This document shows positions 36,451 through 48,200 of a stretch of 64,000 nucleotides of DNA, in pieces. A program made the position numbers and the translations under genes. Each line of letters starts with the position of its first letter. Positions within the stretch are counted from its first letter, which is position 1. The notes beneath the pieces were generated by a model, which made no database searches, was not told the DNA's origin, and was given only the letters and a program-made list of their open reading frames with translations. Source of the DNA: Ambrosia x helenae (lineage: Eukaryota; Streptophyta; Magnoliopsida; Asterales; Asteraceae); the NCBI GenBank assembly GCA_030844895.1, contig JAUTDX010007496.1, positions 22,801-86,800 on the forward strand, in the 5' to 3' direction.

Positions 36451-36581
36451 ATATTAATAGTATATAATATAATAAAGTTTTTAAATAAAATAATAATATA
36501 AATAAAATATATTAGTTTTACTATTCATTTGAATCACTATTCAAATGAGTTGTAAAACTAATATATAGTAATTAAGTGAAA

Positions 36582-38022
36582 CTAGATTATGGCGTAGGCC
36601 GCGCGTTGCGGCGGCAACGCTTTAAACAGTGTCATGTTATGTGATGCGTTAACCATACGAAAACATGTGTTTTGACGTATCTGATTTAAAGCATTGCGGT
36701 TACCGAAGAAATGGAATCGAATTGGGGTTGGCCCGTTTAGTGATGGGTCCACCTAACACTACACCACCCGTACCTTTGCATCAAAACTTAGCGGAATCAA
36801 AATGTACAATAACTCGAATTTATGCCGTAGAATGAAAACGTATTGTATTTGATCTGACTTGTTTCCAAACACTGTTTAAATTAAAACGTAGACAAACAGA
36901 AAACAATTTTATTTGACCAGACTCGTTTATGAAAAAGAAGTTATATCGAAACGTGAATTTATACCGACACATAAATTAAAATGTTAAAATGTAGACCAAC
37001 TAAAAACGTACATACAAATAAGCATCGAAACACATTATATTTGGCCCCATTCGCTTCTGAAGAAATTTACGTCGAAACGTGAACTTATATCGACACATAG
37101 ATAAAAATAACTAAGTGAGAAAATATTTTTTTTCTTTGAAGCTAAAGAATTTAAGTACGGGGTGTAAGTTTGAAAAGTTGATACTGAAGGGGTGAAAATA
37201 ACATTTATTTAAAGTTTTTTAAAAAATGAAGAAATGTAAATGTAAACTTTAAAAGTATAAGAGCTATTGTTATCATTTCTAGAAGTTTAATTATTTTTTT
37301 TCACTTTTTGTGGGTGGCATGTGCCACCGACCATGCATATTAAATTATACTGTCGAATGAAAACGTTTATATTTGAGCCGTCACGTTTCCGAACACAGTT
37401 TAAGTCAAAGACGTATGTAACTCGAATCTATACTGTCAAAAAAACCGTTTTATATTTTAGCCGACTCGTGTCCAAACATTGTTTATGTAAAAATCGTAGG
37501 CAACACGAATTTACACCGTCGAATGAAAACGTTTTATATTTGAGTTGACTCTACGTCTCACCTGATTTATTTCCAAATAAAATTTACATCAAAACGTAAT
37601 ATTTTATAATTGACCTAGCTCGTTTAAAAAAAAGTTAAAGCGTAGACAAACTCGGATTTGACTTTATACCAACACAACCACAAAATAAAAACATAATAAA
37701 TTAGTTTACGGTAAGCTCGAAACTTTAAAAATTTGAAAGGGGTCAAAGTGACATTTGAAAAGTTGAAGGGTTACTTTTGACATTACTAAGAAGTTTATGG
37801 GTAGAATGGGTTACATGTCAAAAGTTTGGGGTTAAATAAGTTAAAAAATAAAGGGGTCTTTTTTGTCAAGCTAGGAACAAATGGAGTCATTTTTGTCAAC
37901 CTAGGAAGTTAGCTTTGTCAACTAATTAGAAACTTAAGGGGCAAATCTTGACATTTTATAAAAGTTGAAGGGTAACTTAAAGAACATGGTCCACCGACCA
38001 TGCTCTTTAAGAGTATATACAA
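36582..38022 (-). mobile_element. Probable older Helitron
   Basis: On the - strand the 3' end reads CCGCGCG-type hairpin sequence, then GCCATAATCTAG at 36585-36582 followed by T. The probable 5' end near 38022 (GTATATACTCTTAAAGAGC) is mutated. The body has repeated TTTATATTTGAG, GTCGAATGAAAACG and GTCAAAGTGACATTT phrases and a diverged relative at 53900-54540. Confidence 0.5.
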
Positions 38023-38337
38023 TGCAAAAAGGTACTTGAAATGGAATTTTAAGTAGGCATGGGGTATTTTTTTCGTTGTACAATTTAAACACAGTTCAAC
38101 AAATCAATTTCTTTTACCTGTAATATTTAACCTACAACAATTGGTCTATTTAAAAAAAAAAAAAGTCTACTTTTTACGTAATTCGGTATGGTTATTGACA
38201 CAAACCAATGTTTAGACTTTAGCGTATACATCTTAATATTTCATCCTACTTGGTAGCGCATGCATAGAATGAATCCTAGATATGCACTTATGCTTGGTTT
38301 CTTATGATTTTTACAAAATAAAAATAAAATTACGTAA

Positions 38338-38692
38338 GACCACCCGTAGTAGTGCACATATTGGGCGTTAAAGGGGCAAATTAGCGCCCCATTCAAGTCC
38401 CAACAACCCCCCCCCCCCCCCCCTCAAATTAAATGGGCACTAACCTTCTTGGCGTGAATATATTTTACGCCACTTTTCATCTTGCTTCCTCCAATCAATT
38501 GCTGGCACATGGTGGTTTCCTCCATCAGCCCAATCAATCTTTTTTTTTAAATTCAAACTTAATATTTTTTATATACACACTCACACCACATCACTACACC
38601 CCTTGTGAAATTCAAGCCCTTTCAAGCTCCTAGTGGGACTCACATGTCAAAAAATGCCCAAATAAAAGGCTTGAAACCACTACACATGGTCC
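38338..38692. mobile_element. Harbinger-type MITE related to 16176-16755
   Basis: The ends are GACCACCCGTAGTAGTG and, inverted, GGACCATGTGTAGTGG. TAA flanks both sides (38335-38337 and 38693-38695). An unbroken C tract lies at about 38406-38422. The terminal GTAGTGG core and the TAA duplication match the MITE at 16176. Confidence 0.7.
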
Positions 38693-39572
38693 TAATTATT
38701 TTTAGAACATCACATTTACTACCCAAAGTGAGTAGTTCAAAAATCCGATTAATATATTTGAAACACCAAAACCATTAATCTCAACTTTTTTTTGAAGGTT
38801 TACTTATCCTTTTATATTCAGCTAAACTACAAAACATCAATACCACAACTTCCATTAAACGGTATAAAATCCTTTGTAACATATTCACACTTCACTATTT
38901 AAAACCAACATCCCTCTATTATTATTGACATAATCACTTTTTAGTTTCCTTGTGTTCATCTTATTTGCTGATTTTGCCTTTTTGGTAAAACCAACCTAGA
39001 AAAGGTATTGCGAAAATTGATTTTTGGATTTAGGGAAATCGGTCTGCAGGTCACCATAGATTTGCTGGTCAGTGAAACCACGGAGACGTGAAGGGTCCAC
39101 AAGCATCAGCGGTTAGCTAATTTATTTAACAGCGCATTCTCCATCTAATTCAACCTTAACTCTCTTCTCCAAATTCGTCTTTGCAATTACGAGTAAGAGC
39201 TGTGACGATGGGATCTTGGTGGCAGGTTATTGATTTAACACCAGGGCGATGTATAAACCATGGTCTTGGTATAGCTTAAGCACGTGCACACTTATATACT
39301 GTTCTAGTTCACTGTGAATCAATGTTTGATCTTTTGCACTCTTTAGTTATTCAAGATTTTGGTAGTGATCCAAAATGTGGATGACAAATTTGGTGACAGG
39401 TTGCAGCGGATGTGGTTTGCAACTGCCGGTTTAAGGAGAGGACCCCTATCGACCAACCGATCTACCAACAAGGGAGAACAGCCGTTATCAGAAGTCGTAA
39501 TTACAAACTGTATTAGCATCAGTTCTAAAATCCACAACTAATTTTTTGCACAAGACCCTACATAGGTTATAC
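38693..39572. other. Region 3' of the JmjC gene
   Basis: No gene is established. Overlapping ORFs on both strands at 39343-39541 are unlike any family that I recognise. Part of the right side should be the 3' untranslated region of the JmjC gene. Confidence 0.4.
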
Positions 39573-42500
39573 TCATTTTGGATTTACATTTCCTTCTAAA
39601 GTGTCGATTAGGAGATTCAAATCACTAATCTCATATCGAAAGAGGAAGAACCTGGAACTCCATGGACACGTGCATATCTGCTTTGAATGTTCTAGACACG
39701 AGTATTTGTCAGGTGAACATGGACAGCCGGCAGCAGAAAGGTACAAGTCATAGAAGCATACGCTGCATTCCCTTTTCACTGAACAACCAAAATCTTCGTC
39801 CATCTTGCGTGACCGTGAGGTATTACATAAGAATTCCCTCTTGATGCTTTCTTGCCTCACGCGCGACTGCTCCATACAACAAAAAAAAAAAACATTTTTA
39901 GGGAAAAAGGAAAAAAATAACTAACAGGTAATAAGTGTACTTATCTCAAACTATTAAAATAAGAAAATTAGCTTATAGGGAAACAGGTCAAACAAATTAA
40001 CCTTAAGAGCTCTGGTAAGCCAACCATCTTTTCCACACGCATTACTCCACCCTCGCATTCGAAAGTCCCATGATGATTTGGCAGCATGTCTGACAGCTTC
40101 AATTAGCATTCTGTCATACGAGAGTGATGTCTTTCGATGCAGCTCACTGTACGCTTCTACAGTCAGCTGCCCATGTGGCAACCAGTCAAGGGTTGCAAGG
40201 TTGACTTTCTCAGAGATACTGAAATCAGTATCAAATCCTGAATAATATGCTCCAGGAAAGATAAGGACAAACTGTTTTGCATGTTGTACACAACGGTAGA
40301 CAGGTATACCCTCAGATTTCAGTGTAGAGGGTGAAAGTTGGGTAACCTGTAACAGACAGTGAAAACTATTTAACCGGGTTGATATAATTTAAGATCTATA
40401 GAAATATGTCCATTACTTCATTTATTAGTTAGACGACCATAATATCTAGAGGTGGCAATTTCGACCCGTTTATTTACGAATGAGTCAACTCAGATTATGT
40501 TTCATAATTAAAGGGTCAAAATGGATAAAGAGAGTTTTAGCATAATGGAAATGGGCCAGGCGGGCTGACAAAGTGTACTTTTAATGCATAAAAGCTCATA
40601 AATCACATTTTAATCCAAAACTTAGGTTATAATGAAATAACATAATGCATTCATAAAAACAAATAAAAAAACTGAACAAAAAGGGTTGCAGGCGTTACCA
40701 ACAAATTACCTGTTTTAACCCGCTAGGGCCGCTACCCAACCCATCCCTAACCCGCCTTTTTTCCCCTCTTATAAAAAAAATCTAAAAAAAACAAGGGATA
40801 CTTGCAGATATAATTCATTAACCAAAATTCTTACAAGAATTATCCAATGGATCATTGTATTAGAAAATCCAAACATTGAAATTTCATGGTAGGAAGGGAA
40901 TATTTAATTTTGTAGATGGGGAAATCTTTTATTTTTCCAAAACTGAACAAAGGGGTATTCACTTAACATTTGATGATAAAGGGGTACGTAGATACTCACT
41001 AGCTTATGAAACAATTCACGGTGTCCTGATAACTCTGGGAACGCTTTCTTCAGTAGTGCCTCACATTTTAGGCGATATTTACCAGGAACTCCATACAAGA
41101 TTCTGGAAGCCCCAAGGTGCAAGTAATTCAGGGAGTACAAGTGATGCTCTTCAACATTCTGGAACACAACAAAAACAAATCAGAATTTACACATCTACAA
41201 CTAAGTTGTTGCTCACAGATAAAGTATCACATGTTATCATCAAATAAACTCAGAATCTTACCCAACAAATTGATGAAAAGCACATTCCTACATCAAGACG
41301 TGGAGTCAAAAGGGAAGAATTGTCACGATCAAAAGCAAGAAGAGAACCAGGGAGCTTTGGGGTCTTATTTAGATTCCACTGTGATTTCATGATTTCGGTT
41401 TGATTATCATCATTATCAAGTGACGGTAGAGGAAATCCACTGCCAAGAACTTTTGCCTCCAAATTATGACCAGACAGCACCTATGATAGAGTTGGGATTG
41501 AAAACTTAAGTTCATGATCTTTTAAGGGAATACTCCATAATACTTTTTAGGCCTAATTGTTTAAATATACCTGAATTTGATGAGTAGGGTTCTGAACAAT
41601 TCGCCAATATTCTCCCTCGAATTTCTCCCAATCCTTAAACTGAGTAAAAATACCCGGTTTTTTCTGAAAATAGTTTCGTTTAAATTGGTCGGCATATGTC
41701 CTGAATGATCGCAGGGTAAACTCAGGACCGCATTCAAATTCAAATCCATTCGGCCCAAGATCCGATTCCATTAAATTTTCTCTTTGATTGATTGCATTAA
41801 TTATTCTCTTAGAGTGTATATCTTTAAGTTCATCTATTTGCTGGATATGGGTACCAAATCTACAAGATTCAAATCTATTTCCTTGTATGATAAGTGGTGG
41901 AGGCTTCCAGGACTCGGGAGGTATAATACGACAAATTCCATGTTCTTCAGCTTTTCGGCGTATTTTGGAAATATAATGATAAATGTCTTTAAATTCCTGT
42001 CACGAGAGGTCAAAGCTTGGTTATAAAGATAAACGAATGCTTACACATTGAACATTAGAACTTGTTGAAACAAGTACCTCTTCAGTTGGGTGAAAGACAT
42101 GGGAATATTCAATTGCTAACCTGCAGGATTCTTCTGGACTCCAACATGCAATAACCTGTAAAAGTTGTAAAGTAGGGTTGATTACAACAAAGTGGGAGGA
42201 TTTCAGATATACCAACTGAAATATGTAAAGATGCTACTTCATTATCGCATTGCAAACTGAAAGAAATGATCTTGAACCTTCTGGCAGTTATTGCAAGTTG
42301 AACACCTTCGAATCTGTCCTTTAGGAAGGTTATTTTCCATGGAGATATTCTTCGAGAAAAAGCCATAATTACAAGCTGAACACCCTCGAATCACTCCTTT
42401 TGGAAGGTTCTTTTCCATTGAGATATTCTGCAAGAAAAAGCCATTGTTAACTTCTATAAAGACAATCAGCAAAGTGCTGCTGATCTCCTGGTAACTTAGT

Positions 42501-42944
42501 AATTTCTGAAGTGGTAATGTATATGCTAGCATGTGATTATAATGTTCCAATTTAACATTTTGGTTTTTAATTCTTCACAAAGAAGAAGGCCATTCTCACT
42601 TATACTAGGCTGATATATAATTAATCAAATCAATAAACAGCAGTTTGTATATAAGAACTTTCAAAGTTAGGAAAGTGATGCCAAAGGAGATAGTTCACCG
42701 TTTTAAGATGTTTGGTATTTGGTTCTTCTAGATTACTGGGTTGATCATTAAGTATCCATGGCCTTCGCTTGACAGACTTCTGAAGCTTCTCAACATCAAC
42801 GTCACTTTGAATGCCTACAAAATTACTAGATCCGTCTTTTGGTTTTGTCTTCTTCAGTTTGAAAGATGTGAGGGGTGTAAAGCCCGGAGGAGTCGACCTT
42901 TCATGTTCTGTTCTCATCCTAGATCTTATGTCTTTGGTTGTCAT
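39573..42944 (-). CDS. KDM5/JMJ-type JmjN-JmjC-C5HC2 protein, predicted demethylase-dead
   Basis: Coding exons are 42944-42699, 42427-42278, 42155-42078, 41996-41571, 41480-41262, 41158-41000, 40346-40002 and 39866-39573. All introns are GT-AG at phase 0 and the product is 638 aa. In order: N-terminus with PPGFTPLTSFKLKK; JmjN (CWSPEE to about 180, including HGICRIIPPESWKPP); JmjC (GSGFPL to about 480); C5HC2 zinc finger (CSVCFYDLYLSAAGCPC, about 575-615). FYRN and FYRC domains are absent. Plant H3K4 demethylases of this group (JMJ14-19) bind iron by His-X-Glu...His. Here these are Asn374, Glu376 and Tyr461, and the 2-oxoglutarate Lys is Arg392, so demethylation is unlikely. The short form without FYR domains suggests the JMJ19 branch. 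Exon 2 carries a 78-base in-frame duplication. A spliced 5' untranslated region is likely (see 42945-43960). Confidence 0.88.
40450..40790. repeat. Motif-rich repeat in JmjC intron 6
   Basis: It begins AGAGGTGGCAATTTCGACCCG and ends in ACCCGCTAGGG, ACCCAACCCAT and AACCCGCC motifs. This is the 'GGTGGCAATTT...ACCCG' repeat style common in plant genomes. It does not code. Confidence 0.55.
42278..42427 (-). repeat. In-frame tandem duplication within JmjC exon 2
   Basis: Two 78-base units start at 42427 and 42349 (AATATCTCAATGGAAAA and AATATCTCCATGGAAAA), encoding NISMEKNLPKGVIRGCSACN and NISMENNLPKGQIRRCSTCN. The upstream acceptor context GGCTTTTTCTTGCAG was copied too, but reads GGCTTTTTCTCGAAG in the second unit, so only the first has a CAG acceptor. 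Confidence 0.85.
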
Positions 42945-43960
42945 CGTTACTGTATGGAAACAGACATAGATTAAGCAAACAACTTTGATGCCATAACTCA
43001 ACATAGAAAGAACATGATAGCACACCGAGAAGAAACTAAAGTAACCACAAACAAAAAATCACAAAAAATAATTTCTTAACGATATCAAACAATTAATGAA
43101 GATGCTACTAGAAGCTTCAAGAATCATTAACACAAACATAAAGAAAATCCAATTCAGCCCTAGGTTATGTTTTCTTCTGAATAGCCCGTTTTGAGCCCTA
43201 GCATAGCTTCACATTACTTTCACATTGCAACACAACACGATCGACATCAGAAGGAAAAGTGACTTTCAATCCATGATACAGACAACAGTCAGCTTCAAGT
43301 AGTGTCGAAGAAAAAATGTATATGCTCTCATATTTCGAACAGCGAAGCTATAAAAGACATTGGACTACATCAAGAACTCCATTACTACTCATATAACTAA
43401 TTACACACAGCAAATTAAGCAAAAAACCATATTATGTAGCTGCAATAGTAGGATCAAGTGGTCAAAAGAAGAAATTTCACAAACATTTAGTTATGGAAAG
43501 AAACACGTGTAAGCATTACTAAACCCTAAGAACTAAGCCCTAAAACCTAAAAGATACCAACTAAACCCTAAAAGCTAAACCTTAAACTCTAAAATTAGAA
43601 CTTAAAACCCTAAAAACAAAAGGCATCCGAGTAAAGTTAAAGAAAATCAAACAATAACAAAAAATAACGATGGATGAACAAAATTACAGCAAAAAAAAGC
43701 AGAAATGGTGTAAGAAAATAATAGTTATATGGTAAAAAAGAAGTGATACCTGGAATGAAAAGCAGAGAGAGAGATAGAAAGAGAAAGTGAAGGGAAATAA
43801 ATGGTGTATTTTTTCAGAAGGTATAACCCTAAAATGTTACTAAAAGTATACTGAAATTTGATGACAGATAACAAATATAAAGACGATGGGTAGACACAGT
43901 AGGTAGGTAGTGTATAAACAGTAGAAAAAGTTACACTTTCTCCATGCTCCTTCAACTGTA
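42945..43960 (-). promoter_or_regulatory. Leader, 5' intron and promoter of the JmjC gene
   Basis: A CATACAG acceptor lies 6 bases before the ATG and a CCAG|GTATCAC donor at about 43751/43750, giving a leader intron of about 800 bases. Upstream of the donor is a CT-rich leader, and a TATAAA-type box (TTTATACA on the - strand) lies near 43910. The intron contains several AAACCCTAA/TAAACCC telomere-like motifs at 43518-43612. Confidence 0.6.
43518..43612. repeat. Degenerate telomere-like (telo-box) cluster
   Basis: The phrases TAAACCCTAA, AAGCCCTAAA, TAAACCCTAAAA and AAAACCCTAAAA recur within about 95 bases in the leader intron of the JmjC gene. Plant telo-boxes (AAACCCTA) are known binding sites recruiting Polycomb and growth regulators. 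This may be functional or a chance relic. Confidence 0.6.
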
Positions 43961-45255
43961 CGGTGGCGTAGTGGCTGTGCCGGTGAGTTTAACAGATTTT
44001 AAAATTTTAAAATACTCGCCATGTATGTACTACAAGTTTGGTCTTTGTTATTTTTTCGTAAAGTTGGGATGATGTCCTTTAACTACGAAAATTACATTAT
44101 ATGTTCGTTACGTTAACTCATAATCCGGTTAACTTCACACACATGTTTTTTTGTATTTTGTCTTTCGTTACTCACATGACCGGTTAAAACGAGTCATGTT
44201 CTAGTTGATGCATTTTAAAAACATGTTAGATTCGGATTAACTTGTTAACGCATTTAAGGGCTTTAATTCTAATAAAACTTACTTATTTAGTGATGTAATC
44301 CACCGACTCTAAAAAACTTACATTTTGTTTTAAAAAAAAAAAAATCTTTTAAACTCAAATAAGTCGTGTTGGGTTGACCCGGTATAAATCCGGATAAAAA
44401 ACAATGTTTATAATCTTATTTAGCTTTTTTTTTCATTTTTCTCAAGATACACTCCAATCGATTTTCAAGATCATCACTATCTTTAAAACTTAAGAAAAAA
44501 AAAACACACTCTGGCGCTCTTCATATTACTCATTTACTCGCCAACTCTAAATATCCGTTTTGTTTTAAAAACTTGCAATCTTGAATTCAGTTTTCAAGAT
44601 TTTCAAAAACTCTTGGTACTTCGCTTTTCACACTCACAGTCACCAAGTAGACACATTTAACATTGCTAAATTGACCCATTTACAATACAACCCAATTATA
44701 ACTCAACATTTTTAAGACATTAAAAATGGTTTAAATGGGTTATTTCCAAGTTGCACATTTCAACTCATTAACTCACCAACTCAACAAGGTTAACACCCCT
44801 AATTTTTCACATAGAGCATGCAATTGTGTTTATGAAACTATGAACTTTGTAATTGTGTTAAAATAATAATAAAAAAAACCTCCGGACTAGCGTATCAAGA
44901 TACATTTTTATTTGTTAAAATACTTAACGTAAAATAAAAACTAATTTATTAATAATAAGAATATGCAAAAGTAGTGCATAGAAAGAAGAAAAAAATAAGT
45001 CCTAATTTAGTAATTTATAGTAAAAATCCCACTTAAAATAGGCTTTAATATTAAGACGATAAAAAAGGATCTAAACAGGGTTAGATAGCATTACAAACTC
45101 AACAGTCAAAACTGAATTCTAACATTTAAGACCTTTTTTTCTAGTTATAACCATGAGCAACTATCGGCCAACGATTATGATATCATGATTCAGCAACAGT
45201 TGTATCACCATGTCTATTACTTCTATCAAGTAAAAGTATCTAATAGGAGGGTTTC
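43961..45255. other. Spacer between the JmjC promoter and the RPN2 3' end
   Basis: No gene is seen. About 44150-44803 has TTAACTTGTTAA, AACTCATTAACTCACC and ACCC motifs and ends TTAACACCCCTAA, which read in inverse is the AGGGGTGTTAA leader of the motif-swarm class. The remainder is AT-rich. Confidence 0.5.
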
Positions 45256-48200
45256 TCAGGCCGATTTTAGCTTGGCTGATGCTGAAGCAAGGTGGGAAAG
45301 AGTTCTATGTCCGACAAACATCAAGAAAATCCCTATAACTCCCAACGCTTTCAATGTGGTGAAAAGATCCAGCTGTGCCCATAAAAATACAATGTTTTAA
45401 GTTAGATCTGACTTTGTTCTTGGTTAAAAAGAGTTAAAAATTGGAGACGTACCTTCAACCAGAAAAACACGTAGAGGATGAGCACTGCGGCAATCCCACC
45501 GTGGAAGAGGATGGCAAATGTGGCGGGTATGGTTGATGTGGGGAAGTTCTTCAAGTTCACACCAAGACGTAATAACTGCAACAAAATAACTAACGAAATT
45601 AATACTAAAGTGAAATATTAATCAACTCTATGAGGATGGGTGGATTTCAATTTTCAGCAAAATACTTTAAAGGTGGTAAATTTTTACTTTAGTTTGTTTC
45701 AACCGATCAAACAGGTCAAAAATAATCAAAGGCGTGCTTAAAAGTATTAAACCTCCTAAATCATTTTATTAGAAACAAGTTGGATTGTTTTTGCGGTAAC
45801 ATAGCTTTGGTACTCATTTATTTAGCATGCTAGCTTATAGATTGTTGCAAAGTAATCATCACTCGTGTTAGTCGTGTAAATGTAAAATATAACCATAGTT
45901 TGCAAAGAACAAGTATTTTGGGCACATTATGTTTGGCACCTTTTGTCCATTGTTGTTTATCCTTGCTAAAACCGATACTTCCAACTCATTTTTCAAGATT
46001 AATAACTTCATATTCTTTTATTAGCAAAGTAAATGTTAAAAGACAGACTTACCCCAATCAGGAATCCCAGGAATGGAACAAGAACCAGACCCAAGAAAGC
46101 AAAAGAAACCTCTTGAGGAGGGCGTTTTTCTGGAGCCCGGAAGATATGAGCTATCTCTGCCTTAGGCCCATATCTTAAATACGGATTTACAGCTTGTGGA
46201 GGGGGTTGGGTTGCCTTTTCAGGTGCCTTGGGCAGATCTAGTTCGATAGATCCGAGAGGTTGTAAGAAAGAGTTCTCCTGAGACACATAAATCGGCTTAA
46301 AAATCGACCAACAATACATGATTAATATAATTCACATAATAAAATATTTACCATGACGGCATCACCCACTGTCAGCTCAATGTCGTATTGGCCAGAAAGA
46401 TAGAAAAACTTCTCAACAAGACTGAGAAAATCCTGAAATAGAAAAAATGTTGTCAAACACAGAAAAGTTAAGTTTTATGTCCAATGCAAAGTACAACTAA
46501 TATTGCAGTAATTGTGTTATATTTAGTAGTGTTGTCCTGGAAAACAAAAACCAGTTCTCAAAAATAGTACATAAAGTTAAGGCGACAATCACCCAATTTC
46601 CTTAAAGAATGAACCAGTTTAGATTTGTGTCTTGTCTTCAAGAGAGTGAAAATAATAATAACAATAACAATAACAATTGTAAGATAACGAAAACCCCGTC
46701 AAGTATAATTTATTATTAATCAACTATATATAGGAGTACAAAGGATAATTACAAAGGAAACATAATCAAATACAATCTCTTAATTATAGGAACAAGATAA
46801 TACTAAATATAATAATTTATAATAATATATTCTCTAATATTCCCCGCAGTCAGAGCGGGAGTTATCCGAACGCTCAGACTGGAGTGAAAAGGCAGGAAAG
46901 AAACACGATCGGCTGTCACGTAGAGCAGGAACTCGATCGGATGTGGGATCTAAGAAGATCGGCAACGTGACCGTAGTCAGGCGATTGCTAGGCATGATGA
47001 GACGAGCTTCGACTGCAGCGGCAGGAGCTATGACTTGGCGGCACCACAACGGCATAAGAATAATAAATAAATAATACGTTGCTCGGAAAACTGAACCGTA
47101 TGGTTCGTTTACTTCAACCCGTAGGCTTGTAAATATGAGATACATCACCGAGCACTATGGTCACAACTTGTTTACTTTGGCCCGTAGGCATGCAATTATG
47201 AGATAAAACGACAGCGAAAAATAATTGGTGACCAGGGATAGACCGTAGCCTATGAGATAAAACGACTTTTCAAGAATGAACCGTCTACTCGCAAATATAA
47301 CTGCGAATCAAGTCTTTGTAGCCAAACTTTAATCAAACCAATATATACTCAAATATATGCATCTGACGTTTCTTCGACCAAAAAAATAAAACAAATAAAA
47401 GTTTGATTCATGCACCGTTCCCAAGGCTTTCAGAATGAAATTAATTCATTGATCTGCTCGCACTAAAACAAAACTAACCTTATATTGCAATCGCAATAAT
47501 TTCAAGAAAATAACCCTTAACAATAAGAAACGAAGACTTGACGTCTCGCAAATAAAACTTAGATAAGATGCTTGAGTCTTCAACTGAAAACGAAGCTTTA
47601 TTCAATGGAAACAACAAAATAGAAAAGAGTCGATGCAAAAAACGGGGGTGGGACAGAGTTTGAACCAGGTAGCGACGAAGAAGAAGAAGAAAGGTTTATG
47701 GTGGCGGTAGTAGATCGTAATCTACGTCGGCGAACGGAAAGCGGTGGCACGTAGTATGGTTAATCAGAAGGGTTGGACAGAAGGTGCGCTATATTATATC
47801 AGATGAGCTACTCTATTAGATGCGCTACTCTATCAATATCAATGCTCTATGCAAGAAGCGGCTGTCGAAACAGCAGAAAAAAAAACGAAACAGAAAAGGA
47901 AGCAAAAAGGGGTTGTGGACGGATCAGCTGCAGCCAAAGCTTGCAGGACAATGAACGAAAAAAAAAAAAAAAAAGAGATATATAGGAGTATAATAGGGTT
48001 GACCGTAGTCAATAATATTTGAGTGTATAGGCGTCCCCGGGGCAGGATGAGATCAAGAAGAAGAGAAAGAAACAGGCTAGAACCGTAAGGCTCTGATACC
48101 ATGTAAGATAACGAAAACCCATCAGGTATAATTTATTATTAATCAACTATATATAGGAGTACAAAGGATAATTACAAAGGAAACATAATCAAATACAATC

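Noticed and set aside
36006..36501. ORFs of 73-91 aa rich in Arg, Tyr, Pro and Ser on both strands
   Set aside because: They are translations of the CCGATACCG repeat, which is open in several frames on both strands.
39343..39541. Additional JmjC-gene exons or a separate small gene
   Set aside because: The JmjC frame stops at 39573 right after the C5HC2 region, and these overlapping two-strand ORFs have no FYRN/FYRC or other known motif.
46834..47148. 104-aa ORF as a gag protein of the TRIM-like element
   Set aside because: It has no zinc knuckle or capsid-like feature and ends in the LTR, so there is no support.
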